Assembly (NCBI GenBank): GCA_021776115.1
Contig: JAJFGN010000038.1
Span: 1-60,073, forward strand
Reading direction: 5' to 3'
Length of the DNA stretch: 60,073 nucleotides
From: Kiloniellaceae bacterium
Lineage (GTDB): Bacteria > Pseudomonadota > Alphaproteobacteria > Kiloniellales > J153
The position numbers and the translations under genes are program-made. The notes under the pieces are model-generated. The model was not told where the DNA came from. It was given only the letters and a program-made list of their open reading frames with translations, and did not search any database. Below, piece by piece: positions 51,534 through 58,945 of the stretch (positions within the stretch are counted from its first letter, which is position 1; every line of letters begins with the position of its first letter).

Positions 51534-52961
51534 TTAGCCCCCGCCTGGCACAACCTTGCCGGGGTTCATCAGGTTGTCGGGGTCGAGCGCCGTCTTGATT
51601 CGCTGCATCAATTCGATCTCGACCGGCGATTTGTAATGCACATTCTCTTCGAGCTTGAGGCGGCCGATGCCGTGCTCGGCGCTGATGGAGCCGCCAAGCT
51701 CGGCAACGATATCGTGGACCCTGCGGTTGACCTCGGCCCAGCGCGCCAGGAAGGCGTCGCGGTCGGCGCCTTCGGGCTGGCTCAGGTTGAGGTGAATGTT
51801 ACCGTCGCCGATATGGCCAAAGGGGATGGCGCGGACACCGGGGATCAAGGACTCGACCGCCGCGCAAGAGCGCTCGATGAAGGCCGCGACCGCTGAGATC
51901 GGCACCGAAACGTCGTGCTTGATCGAGCCGCCTTCGAACTTCTGCGCCTCGACCATGGCCTCGCGGATGCGCCAAAAAGATTGCGCCTGCGCCTCGTTGG
52001 CGGCGATGGTCGCGTCCGGCACCAAGCCGTCCTCGTGCGCCTGGGCCAGCACGGTCTCCAGCGCCTCCCTCAGGCCCGAATTGGCGACCTCGGACCAAAG
52101 CTCGATCAGGACATACCAGGGATGCGCGTCGCCGAGCGGGTCTTCGATACCCGCGATGTGCTTGAGTGAGATGTCCAGGGAGAACCGGGGGATCAATTCG
52201 AAGCTGGTCACCGCCTCGCCACTCGCCGCGCGGACCCGGCCGAGTAATTCGACCGCGGCCGCGACGTCGCGTACCGCGGCGAAGGCCGTGGTCTTGGCCT
52301 TGGGCCTGGGAAACAGGCGCAGGACGGCGGCGGTGATAACGCCGAGCGTGCCCTCGCCGCCGATGAAAAGCTGCTTCAAATCGAAACCGGTGTTGTCCTT
52401 GCGTAACGCGCGCAGGCCATTCCAGACCCGCCCGTCGGGCAGCACGACCTCCAGTCCCAATACCAGGGCGCGCATGTTGCCGTAGCGCAGCACCTGGATG
52501 CCGCCGGCGTTGGTCGAGAGGTTGCCGCCGATCTGACAGGTGCCTTCCGCGCCCAGGCTGAGCGGGAACAAACGGTCCGCCGCCTCGGCCGCTTCCTGCA
52601 CCTTTTGCAGGATGCAACCGGCCTCGACGGTGATGGTGTCGTTGACCGGATCGACCGCGCGCACCCGGTTCATGCGCGCCAGGCTGAGCACGACCTCGCC
52701 GCCGTGCTCGAAGGGCACGTTGCCGCCGACCAGGCCGGTGTTGCCGCCTTGGGGCACCACGGCCACGCCCGCCTCGGCGCACAGTCGCACAACCTCGGCA
52801 ACCTCTCGCGTGCTGGCCGGTTTCACGACGCAGCGCGCCTGGCCGCGGAACAGCCCGCGTGGCTCGACCATATGCGGCGCCATCTCGCCGGGATCGCGGA
52901 TCAGCCCTTTGCGGCCCACGACGGCTTCCAGGCGGCCGAGCAAAGCGTCGTTGCGTGTCAT
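51534..52961 (-). CDS. FAD-linked 2-hydroxyacid dehydrogenase (GlcD/D-2-hydroxyglutarate type)
   Basis: A 475-residue PCMH-type flavoprotein. The FAD-binding part is VVPQGGNTGLVGGNVPFEHG and GAEGTCQIGGNLSTNAGGIQVLRYGN; the C-terminal cap has VPISAVAAFIERSC and FGHIGDGNIHLNLS, and AEHGIGRLKLEENVHYKSPVEIELMQRIK. The His pair HIGDGNIH is the metal/substrate site of D-2-hydroxyglutarate and D-lactate dehydrogenases. Electron acceptor and substrate not fixed. No GlcE or GlcF partner in view. Confidence 0.88.
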   Translation of the reverse strand: MTRNDALLGRLEAVVGRKGLIRDPGEMAPHMVEPRGLFRGQARCVVKPASTREVAEVVRLCAEAGVAVVPQGGNTGLVGGNVPFEHGGEVVLSLARMNRVRAVDPVNDTITVEAGCILQKVQEAAEAADRLFPLSLGAEGTCQIGGNLSTNAGGIQVLRYGNMRALVLGLEVVLPDGRVWNGLRALRKDNTGFDLKQLFIGGEGTLGVITAAVLRLFPRPKAKTTAFAAVRDVAAAVELLGRVRAASGEAVTSFELIPRFSLDISLKHIAGIEDPLGDAHPWYVLIELWSEVANSGLREALETVLAQAHEDGLVPDATIAANEAQAQSFWRIREAMVEAQKFEGGSIKHDVSVPISAVAAFIERSCAAVESLIPGVRAIPFGHIGDGNIHLNLSQPEGADRDAFLARWAEVNRRVHDIVAELGGSISAEHGIGRLKLEENVHYKSPVEIELMQRIKTALDPDNLMNPGKVVPGGG

Positions 52962-52993
52962 GGCCGGACTCTAATGCCGGGCCGGGCCGAAAG

Positions 52994-54004
52994 CTAGGCG
53001 GGGGAAGCCAAGCGTGGCGCGGCGGCGCGGCGCAGGCGGTCGTTGATGGCCGCGCCGAGGCCGGTTTCGGGAATCGGCATGACCGCGATCCCGCTTAACT
53101 CCGGCCGGTCCAATCGGTGCAGGGCGGCGAAGAGATTGGCCGCCGCCTCGACCGGGTCGCCGCTTGGGCTCAGGTTTTCGGTGACCGCCGCGCCGGCGGG
53201 GGCGGGGCCGAAGGCCAGCAGGGCCTCGCCGGGCACGGCTTCGGTCGCGTTCAGGCGTACCGGCAGGCGCGGCGCGTAATGGCTTTCCAGCATGCCCGGC
53301 GAGGCGATGGCGGTGTCGGCGCCGGCCAGGGCGACCGGGCCGATTGCCGAGACCAAGTCTTCCCGGGTGACCCCACCCGGGCGCAGCAGGACCGGTGTTT
53401 CGCCGGTGAGATCGAGCACACTGGATTCGAGGCCGAGCGGGCAGGGCCCGCCATCCAGTATCAGTCCAACCCTGCCGCCCAAGCCGCGCGCGACATGGGC
53501 GGCGGTGGTGGGACTGATCGCACCGGCGGGATTGGCGCTGGGCGCGGCGATGGGCCGGTCTGTTGCGTGCAGCAGGGCCCGCGCCACCGGGTGGTTCGGC
53601 GCCCGCACCGCCAGGCTGGGCAAACCGGCGCTGCACAGAAGCGAAACCCGGCAAGCGGCCCCGCGTGGCAAAACGAGGCTGAGGGGACCCGGCCAAAAGC
53701 GCGCCGCGATCTCGTGCGCGCGCTGGTCGAAGGTCACTTCCCGTGCGGCCGCTTCGACATCGAGGACGTGTACGATCAGCGGATTGAACTGCGGCCGGCC
53801 TTTGGCGGCGAAGATTGCCGCCACCGCGCGGTCGTTGGTCGCATCCGCGCCCAGGCCATAGACGGTCTCGGTCGGGAAGGCGACCAGGCCGCCCGCGCGC
53901 AAGAGCGTCGCCGCCTCGGCGTAAGCCGCGTCATCGGGTGTGCGTAAGTTGGCCGCGCGCAGCTTCGCGGGCCCGTTGTTTCTGTGCTTTTCCGCCTCGC
54001 TCAT
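52994..54004 (-). CDS. L-threonylcarbamoyladenylate synthase (Sua5 long form)
   Basis: A 336-residue enzyme making the threonylcarbamoyl-adenylate used for tRNA t6A. The YrdC domain has LRAGGLVAFPTETVYGLGAD and NDRAVAAIFAAKGRPQFNPL, and SLAVRAPNHPVARALL and APSANPAGAISPTTAAHVAR follow. The C-terminal Sua5 domain is present (SPGMLESHYAPRLPVRL). The first 139 coding-region bases have a diverged second copy at 55034-55172. An intrinsic terminator of an upstream RNA ends 27 bases before this start. Confidence 0.92.
   Translation of the reverse strand: MSEAEKHRNNGPAKLRAANLRTPDDAAYAEAATLLRAGGLVAFPTETVYGLGADATNDRAVAAIFAAKGRPQFNPLIVHVLDVEAAAREVTFDQRAHEIAARFWPGPLSLVLPRGAACRVSLLCSAGLPSLAVRAPNHPVARALLHATDRPIAAPSANPAGAISPTTAAHVARGLGGRVGLILDGGPCPLGLESSVLDLTGETPVLLRPGGVTREDLVSAIGPVALAGADTAIASPGMLESHYAPRLPVRLNATEAVPGEALLAFGPAPAGAAVTENLSPSGDPVEAAANLFAALHRLDRPELSGIAVMPIPETGLGAAINDRLRRAAAPRLASPA
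53824..53962. repeat. Direct repeat, left copy (inside sua5)
   Basis: This 139-base segment of the sua5 5' coding region aligns without gaps to 55034-55172 with about 15 mismatches by hand count. Same orientation, 1210 bases apart, bracketing the RNA candidate and parA. Confidence 0.85.
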
Positions 54005-54030
54005 GGCGGCGCAGTCTATTCATTGTCCGG

Positions 54031-54060
54031 AAATAGAAAAGGCGCCTGACGAGGCGCCTA
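54031..54060 (-). terminator. Intrinsic terminator of the RNA candidate
   Basis: Eight-base stem AGGCGCCT repeated at 54052-54059 and 54040-54047 with loop GACG (54048-54051 on plus). On the minus strand it is followed by TTTTCTATTT. It is a textbook terminator and would stop transcripts just before sua5. Confidence 0.8.
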
Positions 54061-54228
54061 AATCGAACACTTAACCTAACGTGCCAAGAGCCACCGGCAA
54101 CCGGCAGCTCCTGGTCTTTAGCTCTCGCTCGTTGGACGTCAACCCACCCGCGGTCGTGAGAAGCATCCAGAGTCACCGCACAGGCTTTGCGGCGGCTATA
54201 TCGTCACCGGCAATTCATCCGGTCACGT
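54031..54228 (-). ncRNA. Structured RNA candidate, 6S-like
   Basis: A minus-strand segment with its own signals and no reading frame. Its 5' end ACGTGACCGG (54228-54219) pairs with the segment at 54079-54097 (CCGG...CACGT), closing a loop of about 150 nt. Inside are the hairpin CCGCA/TGCGG, and an arm in which CTC-TGG pairs CCA-GGAG, TCTC pairs GAGA, and GTTG pairs CAAC at the tip. A strong intrinsic terminator ends it. A closing stem, central bubble and long apical arm of this size resemble 6S RNA, but the neighbour is not the usual one, so identity is tentative. Confidence 0.5.
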
Positions 54229-54232
54229 AAAC

Positions 54233-54264
54233 AGTATACTGCGCCAATGTGTCGCGATGGTCAA
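54233..54264 (-). promoter_or_regulatory. Possible promoter of the RNA candidate
   Basis: On the minus strand, TTGACC (54264-54259) and TATACT (54238-54233) are separated by 20 bases, longer than the usual 16-18. The -10 is near-consensus. A start at 54228 or 54226 fits the closing stem of the RNA. Confidence 0.4.
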
Positions 54265-54313
54265 GAGTGAACGCGTATTTTCGTGCCTACATGGCAAAGT
54301 GAGCGTACTTTTT

Positions 54314-54352
54314 GCGGCGCAAACTTACACCGTGTAAGTCCGGTTTCGCCGC
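54314..54352. promoter_or_regulatory. Extended palindrome upstream of parA
   Basis: Centre ACTTACACCGTGTAAGT (54323-54339) is a perfect 8-base dyad around one base. It is enclosed by GCGGCG (54314-54319) and CGCCGC (54347-54352). The core looks like a TetR-family operator; 33 bases separate the dyad from the parA ATG. No TetR gene is present in the window. It could also fold as a leader hairpin. Confidence 0.6.
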
Positions 54353-54372
54353 ATCACGATTGGGGGACTCCG

Positions 54373-55011
54373 ATGACCGCGAAAATTATCACCGTCGCGC
54401 AACAGAAAGGGGGCGCCGGCAAGACAACCTTGGCGGCGCACTTGGCGGTCGCCCTTACCGCGGCGAAGAGCCGCGTCGCCTTGATCGATACCGATCCGCA
54501 GCAGTCCTTAAGCATCTGGTATCGCGAGCGCAAAGCCGCGCGGGGCGACGCCGGTGCAGGCATGTTGTTGAACACGATCAGCGGCTGGCGCGCGCGCGGC
54601 GAGGTGTCGCGCCTGGCCCGCGAGTTTGACATCGTGGTTATCGACAGCCCGCCGCACGCGGAAACCGAGGCCAGGATCGCCGTACGCGCCGCGAACCTGG
54701 TCGTGGTGCCGGTGCAGCCTTCGCCGATGGACGTCTGGGCGACTCGGCCGACACTGGAACTGGCAGCGCGGGAGAACGTGCCGGTCCTCTTGGTGCTTAA
54801 CCGCGTGCCGGCGCGCGCCAAGCTGAACGAAGAGATGTTCGACGAGGTCAGGCGTCTGGGTGGTAAGATCGCCAAGACCCGTCTGGGAAACCGTGTCGCT
54901 TATGCCGCCGCTTTGGCCACGGGAGACGCGGTTGGCGAAACCCAACCGCGCGGCCTCGCCGCGCAGGAAATCAGCGCGCTCGCCTCGGAGGTCTTACGCG
55001 CGGCGATGTAG
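54373..55011 (+). CDS. ParA/MinD-like ATPase, orphan
   Basis: A 212-residue deviant-Walker ATPase. The P-loop is QQKGGAGKTTLAAHL with signature Lys12 and Lys17; ALIDTDPQQSLSIWY is the A' motif and IVVIDSPPHAETEARI Walker B. It is shorter than chromosomal ParA, closer to plasmid or orphan ParA proteins, and no ParB or parS is visible. A GGGGGA site precedes the ATG at 54373. It lies between two copies of the sua5 5' region. It may position a cargo rather than a chromosome. Confidence 0.83.
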   Translation: MTAKIITVAQQKGGAGKTTLAAHLAVALTAAKSRVALIDTDPQQSLSIWYRERKAARGDAGAGMLLNTISGWRARGEVSRLAREFDIVVIDSPPHAETEARIAVRAANLVVVPVQPSPMDVWATRPTLELAARENVPVLLVLNRVPARAKLNEEMFDEVRRLGGKIAKTRLGNRVAYAAALATGDAVGETQPRGLAAQEISALASEVLRAAM

Positions 55012-55033
55012 AGGGCCGCAAAGGGTAATGGCC

Positions 55034-55205
55034 CCGCGCGGTCGTTGGCCGCGTCCGCGTCCAGGCCATAGACGGTCTCGGCCGGGAAGGCGACCAGGCC
55101 ACCGGCGCGCAAGAGCTTCGCCGTCTCGGCGTAAGCCGCGTCACCTGGCGCCCGCAAGTTGGGCGCGCGCAGGCATCGTCTCGTCCGCGCGCCTTTTTTC
55201 GCCAC
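55034..55205 (-). pseudogene. Fragment of sua5 5' end (right repeat copy)
   Basis: Reading on the minus strand it gives a start-like MAKKGARTRRCLRAPNLRA followed by DAAYAETAKLLRAGGLVAFP and ETVYGLDADAANDRA, then homology stops at the end of parA. It lines up with residues 1-60 of the intact Sua5 with about 89 percent base identity over 139 positions, so it is an old duplication or an acquired homologue. It lacks the rest of the YrdC domain and cannot be functional. Confidence 0.85.
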
Positions 55206-55220
55206 GCATGTTCCAGTCGC

Positions 55221-56120
55221 TCACACCTTCTGGAAGTGCCTCTTAAGGAAATCAATGAAGGCACGGAGCTTGAGCGGGACGTAACCGCGCGACGGGTACA
55301 AGATCCAGGCCGCGGTGTCGAAGTCCGTCGCGGTGACGTGGTGCTGTGGAAATAAATCGACGAGAGCGCCGCGCGCGATATCGTCATCGAGCAGCCAGTC
55401 GGCCAAGAGTACGGGACCCAATCCGTCCAAGGCGGCACGGTGGAGCGCCAAGGCGCTGGAGATGACGACCTTGCCCTTGACCGGCACCTCAAGCAGGGCG
55501 CCGTCTTTGGATCGGAAACGCCAGCGGTTGCGGAATCCGCGCAAGGGAAACAGCAAACAATCCCGATCCGCCAAATCCGCCGGCTCTTTCATTGCGGCGT
55601 GCTGTTTCAAATACGCGGGACTGGCGCACACACGGTAACGCGTGCGCATCAACTGCGTGCCGATAAGGCTTGAGTCCGCAGGCGGACCCAAGCGGATGGC
55701 GACGTCGATCCGCTCTTCGATCAAGTCCAAGACCGAATCGCTCAAAATCAGCTCGATCGACAAGGCGGGGTAAGACTCACGGAGCGCGGGCAGGAGTGGA
55801 GCCAGGCATTTCTGGCCGAAGGATACCGACGCCGTTACCCGCAAGTTGCCGGCCGGCGCCGAGGCCAGATCCACGGCTTCGAGCCGGGCCCGATCGAGCT
55901 CTTCGACCAGAGGCTGAATGCGCTCGAAATAGAGGGCGCCGGCCTCGGTTGGCGCGAGGCGGCGGGTCGTGCGCTGGAACAGTTTAAAACCGATTTCGTC
56001 TTCCAGTGCCGCGATGGACCGTGAGATCGACGACGGGTCGAGATCATGCGCCCGCGCCACCGCCGCGAAGCTGCCGCGCCGCATCACGTCGACGAGGGTC
56101 CTGAGAGTCGAGATATCCAT
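55221..56120 (-). CDS. LysR-type transcriptional regulator
   Basis: A 299-residue regulator. The N-terminal winged helix is MDISTLRTLVDVMRRGSFAA then ARAHDLDPSSISRSIAALED; the effector-binding domain follows with LRVTASVSFGQKCLAPLLPA. Length and shape are typical. It is divergent from the 3-hydroxyisobutyrate-dehydrogenase-like gene at 56261 and very likely controls it through the shared 140-base region. Confidence 0.9.
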   Translation of the reverse strand: MDISTLRTLVDVMRRGSFAAVARAHDLDPSSISRSIAALEDEIGFKLFQRTTRRLAPTEAGALYFERIQPLVEELDRARLEAVDLASAPAGNLRVTASVSFGQKCLAPLLPALRESYPALSIELILSDSVLDLIEERIDVAIRLGPPADSSLIGTQLMRTRYRVCASPAYLKQHAAMKEPADLADRDCLLFPLRGFRNRWRFRSKDGALLEVPVKGKVVISSALALHRAALDGLGPVLLADWLLDDDIARGALVDLFPQHHVTATDFDTAAWILYPSRGYVPLKLRAFIDFLKRHFQKV

Positions 56121-56139
56121 TCATGCGAATATAGCATGA
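56121..56139. promoter_or_regulatory. LysR-type T-N11-A palindrome
   Basis: TCATGCGAATATAGCATGA is a perfect six-base dyad with 7 bases between arms, and contains T-N11-A. It touches the regulator's own start, as expected for an autoregulatory site. A second, weaker dyad, ATAG-N7-CTAT, overlaps at 56131-56145. Confidence 0.6.
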
Positions 56140-56260
56140 AACTATGCCGAAAAACCATCTATCGCGCATATATCGCACGTAATAGCTTGGCCTACGCCGT
56201 TTCAACACGGGCAGCACCACGAAATCAGCCAACTCGCCGCCCAAAAAGGAGACTACCTCT

Positions 56261-57124
56261 ATGAGCCACATCGCCTTTCTCGGTCTGGGAGCCATGGGCT
56301 CCCGCATGGCCGCTAATCTTCTCAAGGCCGATCAGGCCGTGACCGTCTGGAACCGGTCGCGGGAGCCGGCGGCGCGGCTTGGTGAACTTGGCGCCAGCCT
56401 GGCCGCGACGCCGCGTGCGGCGGCCGCTGGCGCGCGGATCGTGATCAGCATGGTGACCGACGATGCGGCCTCGCGCGACGTCTGGCTCCATGCCGATACC
56501 GGTGCGGCCGCAAGTCTCGAGCCCGGGACGATCGCAATTGAGGCAAGCACGGTGACTCCCGTTTGGATCGGCGAGTTGGCGCAAGCCGTTCACGCCAAAG
56601 GGGCGGCATTCCTGGACGCGCCCGTCGCGGGATCTCGCCCCCAAGCCGAGGCGGGTCAGCTTATCTTTCTGGTCGGCGGCGAGGCCGCCGTGTTCGATCG
56701 GATCAAGCCGCTCCTCGAGATCATGGGCGGTGCGGTCCATCACGTCGGAAGGCTTGGCCAGGGCGCGGTCTTTAAATTGGCCGTCAACGCCCTGTTCGGT
56801 ATCCAGGTTGCCGCGCTGGGCGAATTGCTCGGTTTCCTGGGCCGGGCCGGCCTGGACCGGGCGCGCGCGGTCGGGATTTTGTCGAGCCTGCCGATCACCA
56901 GTCCGGCCGCGGCGGGGACCGCAGAACTCATGATGGCCGGGAACTTCGCGCCGATGTTTCCCATCGACCTGGTCGAGAAAGATTTCGGCTACGCGCTCGA
57001 GAGCGCCCAGGCCGTGGGAGCGTCCCTGCCGACGACCGACGCCGTTCGCCGGATCTATGCCGAGGCGCGCTTGAAGGGCCATGGCGGGGATAACATCGCG
57101 GGCGTCGTTCAGCTCTTCACGTGA
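56261..57124 (+). CDS. 3-hydroxyisobutyrate dehydrogenase-like NAD(P)-dependent oxidoreductase
   Basis: A 287-residue beta-hydroxyacid dehydrogenase. It shows cofactor motif IAFLGLGAMGSRMAANLLKA, substrate motif FLDAPVAGSRPQAEAGQL, catalytic Lys in AVFKLAVNALFG, and KDFGYALESAQAVGASLPTT at the C-terminus. The Arg/Ser after the second beta strand (VWNRSREPAARL) suggest NADP(H). An AAAAAGGAG site lies 9 bases before the ATG. Probably controlled by the divergent LysR regulator. Substrate: a beta-hydroxyacid, unspecified. Confidence 0.88.
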   Translation: MSHIAFLGLGAMGSRMAANLLKADQAVTVWNRSREPAARLGELGASLAATPRAAAAGARIVISMVTDDAASRDVWLHADTGAAASLEPGTIAIEASTVTPVWIGELAQAVHAKGAAFLDAPVAGSRPQAEAGQLIFLVGGEAAVFDRIKPLLEIMGGAVHHVGRLGQGAVFKLAVNALFGIQVAALGELLGFLGRAGLDRARAVGILSSLPITSPAAAGTAELMMAGNFAPMFPIDLVEKDFGYALESAQAVGASLPTTDAVRRIYAEARLKGHGGDNIAGVVQLFT

Positions 57125-57127
57125 TGA

Positions 57128-57150
57128 CGGCCCCGCGCGAGGCGGGGCCG
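57128..57150. terminator. Bidirectional terminator hairpin
   Basis: Perfect nine-base stem CGGCCCCGC (57128-57136) and GCGGGGCCG (57142-57150), loop GCGAG. It stands between the convergent oxidoreductase and BCCT genes. The T-run is weak. Confidence 0.65.
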
Positions 57151-57167
57151 CTTCGTTCCAGCAGGCG

Positions 57168-58724
57168 TTAACGTGCTAGGCTCTTTGCTTCGTCACGCAG
57201 GCCGACGTAGGTGCAATACACCATCCCGACCAAAACGATCGCGAAGGGAAAGCCGGTCGCGATGGCCGCCGCTTGGAGGGAGGCGAGGCCGCCGCCGAGC
57301 AGAAGCGCGATCGCGACCAGACCCTCGAAGGTGCACCAGAAGATGCGTTGCGCGACCGGTGCGTCGACCTTGCCGCCCGCGGTAATGGTGTCGATAACCA
57401 GAGATCCGGAATCGGACGAGGTCACGAAAAACACGATGACCAAGGTAATGCCGACGAACGAGAGAATGCCGCTCATGGGCAGGGGCTCGAGCATTTTGAA
57501 GAGTGAGAGCTCGGGCGTCCAATTGGCGATGGTCTCGGTCACGCCGGCATAACCCGTGGTCACGAACTGGTTGATCGCGGTGCCGCCGAAGGCATTCATC
57601 CACAGGATCGAAACCAGCGTCGGGATAATCAGCACGCAGATCACAAACTCGCGGACGCTGCGCCCCTTCGAGACCCGGGCAATGAACATGCCGACGAAGG
57701 GCGACCAGGAAATCCACCAAGCCCAATAGAACGTCGTCCATCCGTGCAGGAAGTCGGTATCTTCGCGGCCGATCCAATTGCTCAGCGGGATGATATTCAT
57801 GACGTAGGCAACCCCGCCCTCGAAGACGCCGGTTAGGATGGCCAAGGTCGGCCCGACGATGACAACGAAGGCGAGAAGCAGAAAGGCGAGAATCATATTG
57901 AGCTCGCTCAAGCGTTTCACGCCGGCATCCAGACCGGCTAGAACCGACACTAGCGCGATCGCCGTGATGACCAGAATGAGAACCACCTTGGTGACATCCG
58001 TCGCCGGAATGCCGAACAGATAGTCCAGCCCCGCGCTCGCCTGCTCGGCGCCGAAGCCGAGCGAGGTTGCTAACCCGAACAGGGTCGCGAAAACTGCCAG
58101 CGTGTCGATGACGTGGCCGAACCAGCCCCAAACCGCGTCCCCGAAAATCGGATAGAAGGCGGAACGGATGGTGAGCGGTAGGCCCCGGTTGTAGCAGAAG
58201 AAGGCGAGCGACAGCGCGACCACCGCGTAAATCGCCCAGGGATGCAGGCCCCAATGGAAAATGGTCGCCGCCATGCCAAGTTGTCGCGCCGCCTCCTGGT
58301 CCGCGCCGTCGAGGCCGAGCGGTGGATTCTGAAAGTGGTACACCGGCTCCAACACGCCGAAGAACATGAGGCCGATGCCCATGCCGGCGGCGAAGAGCAT
58401 GGCGAACCACCCCGCGTAGGAGTAGTCGGGTTTCGCGTCCGGGCCGCCCAGGCGCACCTTGCCCAGCGGCGAGACGATCAGAAACAAGCAGAACAGAACG
58501 AAGATATTTCCCGCGATCATGAAGACCCAGTCAAAGGTCGAGGTCAGCCAGGGCCGCAGGTCGCCGAAAAAGCTGGCCGCCCCCTCCTGAAACATCAGGA
58601 CGAATATGACGAAGGCGACAATGAGCACGCTGGAGATCAAAAAGACCGGATTGTGAATATCCAGACCCATGATCTGAATATTATCCTGACCGACCTTATA
58701 ATCGGTCTCCACGGCGTTACTCAT
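57168..58724 (-). CDS. BCCT-family transporter (betaine/choline/carnitine type)
   Basis: A 518-residue inner-membrane symporter with twelve hydrophobic segments. The family signature is FYWAWWISWSPFVGMFIARVSKGRSVREFV, and WGLHPWAIYAVVALSLAFFCYNRG lies earlier. Aromatic residues of the substrate box are in the first. It imports a quaternary ammonium compound such as glycine betaine, choline or DMSP; which one is not readable. It lies 221 bases after the Tat-exported reductase on the same strand. Confidence 0.92.
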   Translation of the reverse strand: MSNAVETDYKVGQDNIQIMGLDIHNPVFLISSVLIVAFVIFVLMFQEGAASFFGDLRPWLTSTFDWVFMIAGNIFVLFCLFLIVSPLGKVRLGGPDAKPDYSYAGWFAMLFAAGMGIGLMFFGVLEPVYHFQNPPLGLDGADQEAARQLGMAATIFHWGLHPWAIYAVVALSLAFFCYNRGLPLTIRSAFYPIFGDAVWGWFGHVIDTLAVFATLFGLATSLGFGAEQASAGLDYLFGIPATDVTKVVLILVITAIALVSVLAGLDAGVKRLSELNMILAFLLLAFVVIVGPTLAILTGVFEGGVAYVMNIIPLSNWIGREDTDFLHGWTTFYWAWWISWSPFVGMFIARVSKGRSVREFVICVLIIPTLVSILWMNAFGGTAINQFVTTGYAGVTETIANWTPELSLFKMLEPLPMSGILSFVGITLVIVFFVTSSDSGSLVIDTITAGGKVDAPVAQRIFWCTFEGLVAIALLLGGGLASLQAAAIATGFPFAIVLVGMVYCTYVGLRDEAKSLAR

Positions 58725-58945
58725 CCCTTCCCCCTTTTAGCTTTGGTTATCCGTTCTGTTGCCTTGCCTTCTAGTGCCTTGGCGCAGTCTCTCGTTAGCG
58801 CCACTTCCGGATGGGCGAACCTTCAGGGAAACGGATCGAAACACTGCTCTCTACGCAATCCGCGACCGTAAATGGGTCACCGCCGACCTGTAGGTATGGA
58901 TATGAGGGGAATCGGCACACGCGCGCACGCGCCATCTCAGACCGG

